From positions 1 to 12,373 of the forward strand of contig SLCJ01000201.1 in the NCBI GenBank assembly GCA_007125835.1: a stretch of 12,373 nt of DNA, read 5' to 3'. This document shows, one piece after another, positions 6,449-12,373 of the stretch. The notes under the pieces are model-generated. The model was not told the origin of the DNA and did not search any database. It saw nothing but the letters and a program-made list of their open reading frames with translations. The position numbers and the translations under genes are program-made. Every line of letters starts with the position of its first letter. Positions within the stretch are counted from its first letter, which is position 1. Source of the DNA: Verrucomicrobiales bacterium. Lineage in GTDB: Bacteria > Verrucomicrobiota > Verrucomicrobiia > Verrucomicrobiales > SLCJ01.

Positions 6449-7066
6449 ATGATGAAAAGAAACAATCCCATCCGAAAAATGACAACCGCAGTCTTGACCA
6501 GTGCCGCACTGGTTGTCGGTGCAATCACCGTGCACTCCCAACAAGCCCCACAACAGGTTCCCCAGCAGGGCGGAGCGGCAGCGGCTCCTTCGCAGGAGAT
6601 GATCGAGGCACAGCAGCTTCAAATCCGGGTGCAGGAAATCGAAACGCAGCTTCAAGCCATTGCCGCCGAGGCGGAGCGTGCCAACCCCGAATTAGTCGAA
6701 GAGCGCACCGCCTTTGTCGAGCTTTTCGAGTCCAAGCTCGAAGCCCGCGGATACCCCGACCAGGAGGGCCAGCAGAGGCTCCAGGAACTACAACTGCGGC
6801 TCCAGACTCCCCAGCAGTTGGAAGACGAGGAGCGCCAGCGCATCACCGCCGAGTATGAGCAGGCGGTGACGCAGATGCGTCAGGCCGAGACTGCAGTTCG
6901 TGAGGATCCCGAGTTCCAACGCAAACAGTCGGAGCTGCTTGAATCCCGCATCGAAGCGATGACAGAAATCAATCCTGAAGTGCCGGCAATGGAGCGCGAA
7001 CGCGAAGAGGCAATCTCACGGCTCAATGCGCTGATGCACTCGATGCAGCAGGGTGGCCAGCCCTAA
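6449..7066 (+). CDS. Secreted helical Gln/Glu-rich protein, target of the divergent two-component system (ZraP-like position)
   Basis: 205 aa (204 if ATG 6452 is used). Basic n-region (MMKRNNPIRK), hydrophobic h-region 12-27 and a likely Sec cleavage near residues 26-31, giving an exported mature protein beginning with a Gln/Pro/Ala-rich segment (31-48). From about 49 to 200 the sequence is almost entirely helix-forming, with heptad-like Leu/Ile spacing and many Gln, Glu and Arg. Two parts resemble each other: A-x-R-x-N-P-E-L then ELFESKLEA (91-99), and A-x-R-x-D-P-E-F then ELLESRIEA (162-170). It lies under a sigma-54 promoter and diverges from the kinase/regulator pair, the position held by zraP in E. 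coli. The mature protein has only about two His and no Cys, so zinc binding as in ZraP is not supported. An envelope-stress chaperone or feedback partner of the kinase is inferred; the family is not recognised. Confidence 0.85.
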   Translation: MMKRNNPIRKMTTAVLTSAALVVGAITVHSQQAPQQVPQQGGAAAAPSQEMIEAQQLQIRVQEIETQLQAIAAEAERANPELVEERTAFVELFESKLEARGYPDQEGQQRLQELQLRLQTPQQLEDEERQRITAEYEQAVTQMRQAETAVREDPEFQRKQSELLESRIEAMTEINPEVPAMEREREEAISRLNALMHSMQQGGQP

Positions 7067-7145
7067 TGCGGATCCGCTTGTTCACAACCCGCCGTCGCGC
7101 AGCCACCGCGCGGCACGCTTGTGAAAGTGACGCGCTGATCCACCG

Positions 7146-7178
7146 GCCGCCACCGCTTTCCAGCGGTGGCGGCTTTGT
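7146..7178 (+). terminator. Rho-independent terminator of the secreted-protein gene
   Basis: A perfect 12-bp stem, GCCGCCACCGCT (7146-7157) with AGCGGTGGCGGC (7162-7173), closes a TTCC tetraloop and is followed by TTTGT. It lies 80 bp after the stop at 7066. The T tract is short, but the stem is very stable. It makes the sigma-54 transcript monocistronic. Confidence 0.85.
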
Positions 7179-7440
7179 CATGTTCACGCGCAGGCGCAAT
7201 CCGGACTGTCGGTTAATCCACAAGTTAGTTCAGCGGAGCGGGGAAATTTTGATGGTATCCCCGGGCGATGGCGCTAGGTTGTGCATTGATCGTGCACGCT
7301 ATGAATGATTTTTCAAACCGACTGCCATGCCGATGTGGACGCCCGGGCCTCCCTGTCCGGCCCGGGGGGGCGGCCCGAACCATCATCCCAAATGCCGCAA
7401 GTTCCCGGATCAACCGCACCATCAGGAAAGGGCTTGCGGC
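7179..7440. other. Intergenic region upstream of the methyltransferase gene
   Basis: 262 bp without a supported gene. It holds a short inverted repeat GTGCA-N7-TGCAC (7281-7297) followed by TATGAA at 7300, which might be part of a promoter and operator, but no -35 box is properly spaced. A very G/C-rich stretch follows around 7358-7377. A purine-rich AGGAAAGGG (7424-7432) sits 8 bp before ATG 7441 and is a good ribosome-binding site, unusual in this window. Confidence 0.4.
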
Positions 7441-8052
7441 ATGAGCGCCATACTATTCCGCCGATTCCTCGCCAATCCGATGAAAGTGGCCTACATGCTG
7501 CCGAGTTCGAAAGCGCTGGTCAAGCGGGTGCTCGACAAAATGGACTTTTCGGCGGCCCGGGTGGTGGTTGAGTTTGGTGCTGGCGAGGGGTGCTTCACGC
7601 GCGAGTTGGCCACGCGTCTCGGGCCGGAGGCGCGGCTTCTGGTTTACGAGCTCGACCCCCATCTGGCCGACCACCTGCGGGAGCAGTTCGCCGACGACGA
7701 CCGGGTGCAAATTTTCGCCGAGGACGCGGCCGGTTTTCGGAACGCACTCCGCGATCTGGGGACGCTGGGATCTGGAGGCGCGGATTGCGTTATCTCAGGC
7801 ATACCACTGAGCTACCTCGAGCCCAAAAAGAAGAAGGCGCTGCTGCATGCGGTGCACGAAGATCTCGCTCCCGGCGGGCGCTTCATCGCCTACCAGGTCA
7901 CGCCGGAACTCAAGGTACACACGCGGATGTTTGCGGAATACAAGATGGAGTATTTCCTGCCAAACCTGCCGCCCATGTTCATCCAGGTCTGCCGCAAGGC
8001 TCCCGCACGCGAGCGGATCGCAGACACACCCGGCAAGAGCCGGGTGGCGTGA
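7441..8052 (+). CDS. SAM-dependent methyltransferase, phospholipid N-methyltransferase (PmtA)-like
   Basis: 203 aa. Class I Rossmann methyltransferase related to the rRNA adenine dimethylase/PmtA group. The N-terminus FRRFLANPMKVAYMLPSSKA (6-25) is typical of COG3963 phospholipid N-methyltransferases, as is the SAM-binding motif VVVEFGAGEGCFTREL (41-56). An acidic residue ends strand 2 (E70 in LVYELD), and the motif IV position reads ISGIPLSYLE (118-127), where DNA/RNA N6-adenine enzymes would have NxPY/F. The substitution argues for a phospholipid headgroup (phosphatidylethanolamine) rather than nucleic acid as substrate. ATG 7441 is chosen because AGGAAAGGG lies 8 bp upstream and homology starts there; in-frame codons upstream to 7327 are Pro/Gly-rich and not conserved in style. 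The gene is single, converging with bioF (24 bp between stops). Substrate is inferred. Confidence 0.82.
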   Translation: MSAILFRRFLANPMKVAYMLPSSKALVKRVLDKMDFSAARVVVEFGAGEGCFTRELATRLGPEARLLVYELDPHLADHLREQFADDDRVQIFAEDAAGFRNALRDLGTLGSGGADCVISGIPLSYLEPKKKKALLHAVHEDLAPGGRFIAYQVTPELKVHTRMFAEYKMEYFLPNLPPMFIQVCRKAPARERIADTPGKSRVA

Positions 8053-8076
8053 ATCAGGATTGCGGATCCCTTGGAA

Positions 8077-9249
8077 TCATCCCAACGCGCGGACGAGTTC
8101 AGCGATGTGTTCCGGGGTGTGGGTGGCGCAGGCGGTAAACCGAAGACGTGCCGTGCCGGGCGGCACGGTGGGCGGGCGAATCGCCGGCACCAGAATTCCG
8201 CTACGCCGCAGCCGCGCGGCAGTCTCCACCGCAGTGCCATCCTCGCCAACAACCCACGGCAGAATAGGAGTGGCCACGTCCTCCGGCACGCGGGGAGCGG
8301 CGCGCGCAACAAGGGCATTGCCCAACCGACCGGTGGCGTCGCCGAGTGCACGCCGCAGGGCATCGCCTTCCGCCGACGCGGCGATCTCCAGAGCAGCAGC
8401 AGCGGCAGCGGCCACAGGTGGCGGCGGCGCAGTGGAATAGGTCAGGCCGCGGGCGCGGTTGATCAAAAGATCAATCCATGGCCGCGATGCGGCGATAAAT
8501 CCGCCGTGTGTGCCCAGCGCTTTGGAAAGCGTGCCCATGTGCAGGTCGATCCGCGACGTGAGATCCGCAACCGCCCCAAGTCCGCGTCCTCCGGGGCCGA
8601 GGATGCCGGTGGCATGGGCTTCGTCGACGAGCAGCAGCGCGCCGTGGCGCTCCTTCAGCTCCACCATTTCGGCAAGCGGGGCGGTGTCGCCATCCATGGA
8701 AAACACCGACTCGGTAACAACGAGAATGCGGCTGCCTGCGGCGGCCCGGCACCGTGCCCACTTGAGATGGGATTCGAGATGGTCGAGCCGGTTGTGGCCG
8801 AATACCCGCAAGGTGGCCCCACAGTAGCGTGCGCCATCAATCAGGCAGGCGTGTGCCAGGCGGTCGACCAGAATGAAATCATCCCGCCCGAGCAGCGCGG
8901 TGAGGGTGGTCAGCCCGCAGAGGTAGCCGCTGGAAAAAGCGAGGGCGGCTTCGGTGCCCTTGAAGGCGGCGATCTCATCCTCGAGGCGGCTGTGCTCGCT
9001 GAACGCCCCGCACACCAGGCGCGAGGCACCCGATCCGAATCCGTGGTCCCGTGCACACCGCGCCGCCGCCTCGCCAATGCCCGGATGGCTGGCCAGCCCC
9101 AGGTAATCGTTGGAGGAAAAATTGACGAGACGGGCACCCGTGGGGTCGGAAACAACGGCCCCCTGCCCTTCGGCGAGCGGGGCAATCCGGCGCAAGCGCC
9201 CGCGCGCGGCGATCTCTTCCAATTCGCGGGCCGGGTCGCCGGGTCTCAT
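8077..9249 (-). CDS. bioF: 8-amino-7-oxononanoate synthase (alpha-oxoamine synthase family)
   Basis: 390 aa, normal BioF length. A PLP enzyme of fold type I that condenses pimeloyl-ACP/CoA with L-alanine in biotin synthesis. Family motifs in order: NFSSNDYLGLASHP (43-56), GFGSGASRLVCGAFSEHSRLE (70-90), SSGY (106-109), ESVFSMDGDTAPL (180-192), VDEAHATG with D209 and H212 contacting PLP, and GTLSKALGTHGG with Schiff-base Lys243. The GSGASRLVCG-type segment fits BioF better than 2-amino-3-ketobutyrate ligase (Kbl), which usually has a GxxSVRFICGT pattern. No other bio gene is in the window, so a different acyl-chain alpha-oxoamine synthase cannot be fully excluded. ATG 9249 starts 17 bp after the stop of the carboxypeptidase gene, so the two are probably cotranscribed. 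No terminator is visible in the 24 bp before the convergent methyltransferase gene. Confidence 0.9.
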   Translation of the reverse strand: MRPGDPARELEEIAARGRLRRIAPLAEGQGAVVSDPTGARLVNFSSNDYLGLASHPGIGEAAARCARDHGFGSGASRLVCGAFSEHSRLEDEIAAFKGTEAALAFSSGYLCGLTTLTALLGRDDFILVDRLAHACLIDGARYCGATLRVFGHNRLDHLESHLKWARCRAAAGSRILVVTESVFSMDGDTAPLAEMVELKERHGALLLVDEAHATGILGPGGRGLGAVADLTSRIDLHMGTLSKALGTHGGFIAASRPWIDLLINRARGLTYSTAPPPPVAAAAAAALEIAASAEGDALRRALGDATGRLGNALVARAAPRVPEDVATPILPWVVGEDGTAVETAARLRRSGILVPAIRPPTVPPGTARLRFTACATHTPEHIAELVRALG

Positions 9250-9266
9250 TCACGAACGGATTGCAT

Positions 9267-10088
9267 TTAGTGAGAAAGCCCCCACTCCAGGAGGTTGCGG
9301 GAGTCGCGCCATCGCTGTTCACCGCGCGCGCCGAGAACGATGGCCAGCACGGTGCGCCCGTCGCGCGTGGCGCTGGACATCAGGCAACTGCCGCTGGCAT
9401 TGGTAAATCCGGTTTTCATCCCGTTGCACCCCGGCATCTGACGCAACAAACGGTTCGTGTTGGTCAGCGTACGCGTCTCGCCATTGTTAAACCGGAAAGT
9501 GTAGGATTGCATCGCCATCGCCTCGCGAATCGGCTGGCAGTGGGGCGTGCGCATGATGTAAAGCCCAAGCCGGGCCATGTCGCGGGCGGTGGAATACTGG
9601 GAGGGGTCCGGCAGCCCGGAGGCGTTGCCAAAACGGCTGTTGATCATCCCGAGGCGACGGGCCCGCTCCGTCATCGCACGCGCAAAGGCCGCCTCCGAGC
9701 CAGAATGGTCGCGGGCCAGGCTGTGGGCGGCGTCGTTGGCGCTGCGCACGATGATCACGCGCAGCAGGTCTTGGCGCGCATATTGATCGCCCGCGCGGAA
9801 GCCAATGCGAGTGGGCGCGATGAGAGTGTCGGAACGCTCCACCGTCAGCGGGCGATCAAGGCTTCCCGCCTCAACAACCAGCAATGCAGTGAGCAATTTC
9901 TGCAGGCTGGCCACCGGACGCCGCTCATCAGCATTCCGCGTGAACAGCACCTCGCCGGAATCGACGCTGACCAGAATCGCCGAGGGCGAGGTGACCGTCG
10001 GCGGCGAGGGACGCGCCTCGGTGAAGGGTGCATAGATGGCCAGCGGCAACGAGGCCACGGCGGCGAAAAGAGTGCGTGGAATTCTCAT
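9267..10088 (-). CDS. D-alanyl-D-alanine carboxypeptidase (peptidase S11, low-molecular-weight PBP)
   Basis: 273 aa from ATG 10088. Removes the terminal D-Ala from peptidoglycan stem peptides (or cleaves crosslinks, if PbpG-like) in the periplasm. The N-terminus MRIPRTLFAAVASLPLAIYA is a signal peptide, with cleavage likely near residue 25. All three active-site motifs are present: SLQK (nucleophile S61, K64), SAN (116-118) and KTG (225-227). The fold ends soon after, so the C-terminal beta domain and amphipathic anchor of PBP5/DacA are missing, making it more like the short PbpG/DacF types. An in-frame TTG at 10142 would add 18 residues in front of the signal peptide and is unlikely. It lies 127 bp downstream of rodA and 17 bp upstream of bioF on the same strand, consistent with a cell-wall role. 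Confidence 0.93.
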   Translation of the reverse strand: MRIPRTLFAAVASLPLAIYAPFTEARPSPPTVTSPSAILVSVDSGEVLFTRNADERRPVASLQKLLTALLVVEAGSLDRPLTVERSDTLIAPTRIGFRAGDQYARQDLLRVIIVRSANDAAHSLARDHSGSEAAFARAMTERARRLGMINSRFGNASGLPDPSQYSTARDMARLGLYIMRTPHCQPIREAMAMQSYTFRFNNGETRTLTNTNRLLRQMPGCNGMKTGFTNASGSCLMSSATRDGRTVLAIVLGARGEQRWRDSRNLLEWGLSH

Positions 10089-10215
10089 GGCGGGGGAAAG
10101 GGCGTTCAAACGTCGGACAGCAGCCCACAAGTCGGCGGGCAAGCCGCAACCTTGTCCCGTTCCTCCGAATCCGCAACAAAGAATGCGGCTCGGACACCGC
10201 CATTCCCCACGAAAA

Positions 10216-11478
10216 TCACACGCGCACCAGCGGGCGTCGATGTTCGAAAGCGTCGTACCCCTCCTCCTCCGGCGACAACAGCGGATCGCGGTCGTGGTCG
10301 ATGCGGTGGACCCACACGCTCTGGCAAACCCCCATCAGGCCGAGCATGGCCACCAGAAACGTGCCGCCATAGCTAATGAAGGGCAGCGGCAAACCGGTGA
10401 TCGGCGTGAGCAGCAGCGTCATGCCCACATTCTGGAACACATGGGCGAAAATCATCGTCGCGCAGCCAACCGCCAACAGCGTGCCAAACAGGTCGCGGCT
10501 CGAAAACGCAATAAAAAGGCATTGTCCGATTAACAAGGCGAACGCCCCTATTACCAGCGCCGAACCGCGGAACCCGTAGCGCTCGGCGATCACCGCGAAA
10601 ATGAAATCGTTGTGCGCGGTGAGCCGGGGAATCAACCCCTGTTCGTGAACCGAGGGCCGCGGCGCCGGCGGCGCACCCTCCAGCCCCCCTTCCCCCGCTG
10701 TGGCAACCCTCGGGGTGTTCTGGTAGCCATTCCATCCGCCCGAACCCACCGCCGTCGAAGTGTAGTAGGCGGCATAGGCCGAGCCCTGGATGTCCACCTC
10801 GCGCCCCTGGAGCATGTCGAGATACACCTCGATGCGGCTGCGGCGCGCATCGTTCAAGCCAAAATGGTAGGCAGGCGGCAGCACCGTGGCCACCGCCAGC
10901 GCCACCAGAGCGAGGTGACGCAGCGGGATGCGCCCGACCAAACACAGCGCGGCCCCCACCGGCATGCAAGCCAGCGCAGTACCAATGTCGCCCTGGGCCA
11001 CAACAAGCAGCACCGGCAGGCCAAGCAGCAAGCCCACAAGGCCGAGGCGCACAAAGGGCAGCCGCCAAAATGGATGCGCGCGGCGGAACCCGGCCAACGC
11101 CGCCGAAGTGGCCACAATCGACGCGACAATGGCAAACTGGGCCGGCTGGAAGCTGAACCCGCCGACGGAAACCCAACGCTGCGAATCGTTGATCACCTCG
11201 CCGGCCGCCAGCGACCACACCAGCATCGCCACCCCGCCCAAGAAAGCCGGCAACGCGAGCCAGCGAAGGATCCGGTAGTCGATAAAACTGGCGATAAAGA
11301 ACACAACCACCCCCACCCCCAGCCACATCGCCTGCGAGCGATGGGCGCGGGCAATGGATTCGACCGGGTTGTCGGCCACCGCCACGCCTATGGCATGGAT
11401 GCCAAACAGGCACAGCCCGGCCACGGTAAGCAGCATCAGCCAGTTGAGGGAAAGCAATTTGCGGAAAAGCAGGGTCAC
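10216..11478 (-). CDS. rodA: RodA-type peptidoglycan glycosyltransferase (SEDS family)
   Basis: 420 aa from GTG 11478, with about ten hydrophobic segments. SEDS polymerase of the elongasome, polymerising lipid II with its partner PBP2. Signatures are RWVSVGGFSFQPAQF (101-115, family RWI..G...QPSE), AQGDIGTAL (161-169; family QPDLGTA), AYYTSTAVGSGGW (237-249), HNDFIFAVIAERYGFRG (289-305), with D291 at the place of the catalytic Asp, and PFISYGGTFLVAMLG (366-380). FtsW is less likely because of the DFIFAVIAE motif. Two oddities: family HTDF is HNDF here, and about 25-30 extra residues (roughly 252-285, rich in Pro/Gly/Ala) lie in the large extracytoplasmic loop before the catalytic Asp. GTG 11478 is 22 bp past thiG and keeps the whole first TM helix; upstream codons are a shadow of thiG. 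It likely shares a transcript with thiG and the carboxypeptidase gene. Confidence 0.93.
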   Translation of the reverse strand: MTLLFRKLLSLNWLMLLTVAGLCLFGIHAIGVAVADNPVESIARAHRSQAMWLGVGVVVFFIASFIDYRILRWLALPAFLGGVAMLVWSLAAGEVINDSQRWVSVGGFSFQPAQFAIVASIVATSAALAGFRRAHPFWRLPFVRLGLVGLLLGLPVLLVVAQGDIGTALACMPVGAALCLVGRIPLRHLALVALAVATVLPPAYHFGLNDARRSRIEVYLDMLQGREVDIQGSAYAAYYTSTAVGSGGWNGYQNTPRVATAGEGGLEGAPPAPRPSVHEQGLIPRLTAHNDFIFAVIAERYGFRGSALVIGAFALLIGQCLFIAFSSRDLFGTLLAVGCATMIFAHVFQNVGMTLLLTPITGLPLPFISYGGTFLVAMLGLMGVCQSVWVHRIDHDRDPLLSPEEEGYDAFEHRRPLVRV

Positions 11479-11500
11479 AACAGACGTGGGGGGCGGGAAA

Positions 11501-12319
11501 TCAGGTTCCGGGATGCGCGCCGAGGAAGGCGTCCAGCGGGCTGGTAGCGGCGGCCACCGGCGAGGTGCCGGCCAAACCGCTCTCGAAGGCGAGACGCCCG
11601 GCCTCCACGCCGGCTCGGAAAGCACGCGCCATGGCCACCGGGTCGCCAGCCACGGCAATGGCCGTATTGACCAACACCGCATCGGCGCCGATTTCCATCG
11701 CCAGCGCAGCGTCGCTCGGAGCCGCCAAACCGGCGTCGATGATCACCGGCACCGTGCACTGTTCGATGATAATCTCAATCTGGTGCCGCGTCTCAATACC
11801 GCGGTTGCTGCCAATGGGCGAGCCGAGGGGCATTACTGCAGCAGTGCCCGCCTCCTCAAGCCGCTTTGCCAACACCGGATCAGCATTGATGTAAGGCAGC
11901 ACAGTGAACCCCTCCTTCACCAGCACCTCGGCGGCGGCGAGCGTCTCGACCGGATCGGGCAGCAGATAGCGCGGGTCCGGATGAATCTCGAGCTTCACCC
12001 ACTTGGGCAGGCCGGCGGCATGGGCCAGCCGCGCCAACCTCACCGCCTCGTCGGCATTCATCGCGCCGCTCGTATTGGGTAGCAGTAGGTAGCGGTCGGG
12101 ATCGATGAAATCCAGAATATTGGCAAACGGATCGCCACCGCCGGATAAGTCGGCGCGCCGCAAAGCCACCGTCACGATCTCCGTGCCACTCGCCTCCAAA
12201 GCATCGCGCATCGCCTCATTCGACGCGAACTTTCCGGTTCCGGTCAACAGGCGCGAGGCAAACGAGCGCCCGCCCATTTCGAGCGGCGCTGTGGCGGGAG
12301 ATAAAGCAGCTACAGACAC
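11501..12319 (-). CDS. thiG: Thiazole synthase ThiG
   Basis: 272 aa from GTG 12319. TIM-barrel enzyme forming thiamine thiazole phosphate from 1-deoxy-D-xylulose 5-phosphate, dehydroglycine and ThiS-thiocarboxylate in the cytoplasm. Motifs: SRLLTGTGKFASNEAM, TVALRRADL, LLLPNTSGAMNADEAVRLARLA, WVKLEIHPDPRYLLPDPVETL with the Schiff-base Lys (VKLE), GSPIGSNRGI (phosphate loop), VPVIIDAGL and IGADAVLVNTAI. The start is unsure. ATG 12277 gives 258 aa but begins three residues short of B. subtilis ThiG, inside the first strand (PLEMGGRSF aligns with MLTIGGKSF). TTG 12352 follows a stop codon directly. The codons between 12277 and 12352 are AT-richer than the gene, which favours the shorter forms. 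ThiS, ThiF and ThiH/ThiO are not seen in the window and must lie elsewhere. Its stop is 22 bp before rodA. Confidence 0.93.
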   Translation of the reverse strand: MSVAALSPATAPLEMGGRSFASRLLTGTGKFASNEAMRDALEASGTEIVTVALRRADLSGGGDPFANILDFIDPDRYLLLPNTSGAMNADEAVRLARLAHAAGLPKWVKLEIHPDPRYLLPDPVETLAAAEVLVKEGFTVLPYINADPVLAKRLEEAGTAAVMPLGSPIGSNRGIETRHQIEIIIEQCTVPVIIDAGLAAPSDAALAMEIGADAVLVNTAIAVAGDPVAMARAFRAGVEAGRLAFESGLAGTSPVAAATSPLDAFLGAHPGT

Positions 12320-12373
12320 CCGAAAAGGTACCCCCGAATCCGCCGCCGACAATCAGTGATTCCAGATTTTTGA

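Noticed and set aside
7066..7308. Small plus-strand frame of 80 codons starting at TAATG after the secreted-protein gene
   Set aside because: It reads straight through the 12-bp terminator hairpin at 7146-7173 and has no recognisable protein features.
8071..9270. Plus-strand open frame of about 399 codons opposite bioF
   Set aside because: bioF on the other strand has every PLP-enzyme motif; this frame reads as low-complexity shadow.
10089..10142. TTG start extending the carboxypeptidase by 18 residues
   Set aside because: It would place a non-conserved stretch ahead of a clear signal peptide that begins at ATG 10088.
9261..10376. Plus-strand open frame of about 371 codons opposite the carboxypeptidase gene
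   Set aside because: It is antisense to SLQK/SAN/KTG motifs and runs on into rodA; no recognisable domain.
10612..11547. Plus-strand open frame of about 311 codons opposite rodA
   Set aside because: His/Gln/Arg-rich shadow of the hydrophobic rodA codons.
1..12373. CRISPR arrays, tRNA/rRNA genes, insertion sequences, phage or defence genes
   Set aside because: No regularly spaced direct repeats, no cloverleaf-like or rRNA sequence, no transposase, integrase or known defence domain was seen on either strand.

Overview
The window is GC-rich, gene-dense bacterial chromosome with no rRNA, tRNA, CRISPR array, insertion sequence or phage gene visible. Most starts lack a clear Shine-Dalgarno sequence. 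Carotenoid genes, a free-standing acyl carrier protein, a Gram-negative-type periplasmic module and a RodA/D,D-carboxypeptidase pair together suggest a pigmented Gram-negative bacterium. A member of Verrucomicrobiota (Opitutae-like) is my best guess; this rests on gene content and overall feel, not on a marker gene.

Left part (1-3112, + strand): the 3' end of a CrtI-type carotenoid desaturase, a phytoene/dehydrosqualene synthase (crtB type), and a two-TM membrane protein of unknown function form a tightly overlapping run. After a 74-bp gap comes acpP with its own strong intrinsic terminator, then a second unknown two-TM protein with a low-complexity linker.

Middle part (3261-7178): a complete sigma-54-linked stress-response module. 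A membrane histidine kinase and an NtrC-family response regulator overlap by ATGA on the minus strand. Diverging from them on the plus strand is a secreted, helical, Gln/Glu-rich protein. A near-consensus -24/-12 sigma-54 promoter (6349-6364) sits in front of the secreted gene, and inverted and direct repeats 100-160 bp further upstream look like enhancer sites. The arrangement copies the E. coli zraP/zraSR logic (periplasmic accessory protein diverging from its own sensor and sigma-54 activator), but the secreted protein is not recognisably ZraP: it carries an internal duplication and has almost no metal-ligand residues. This is the most interesting part of the window.

Right part: a PmtA-like phospholipid/rRNA-dimethylase-fold methyltransferase on the plus strand (7441-8052) converges on a minus-strand run thiG - rodA - D,D-carboxypeptidase - bioF (12319 down to 8077). 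That run mixes cofactor synthesis (thiamine thiazole, biotin) with elongation peptidoglycan synthesis and trimming. The very long open frames opposite these genes look like high-GC shadows.
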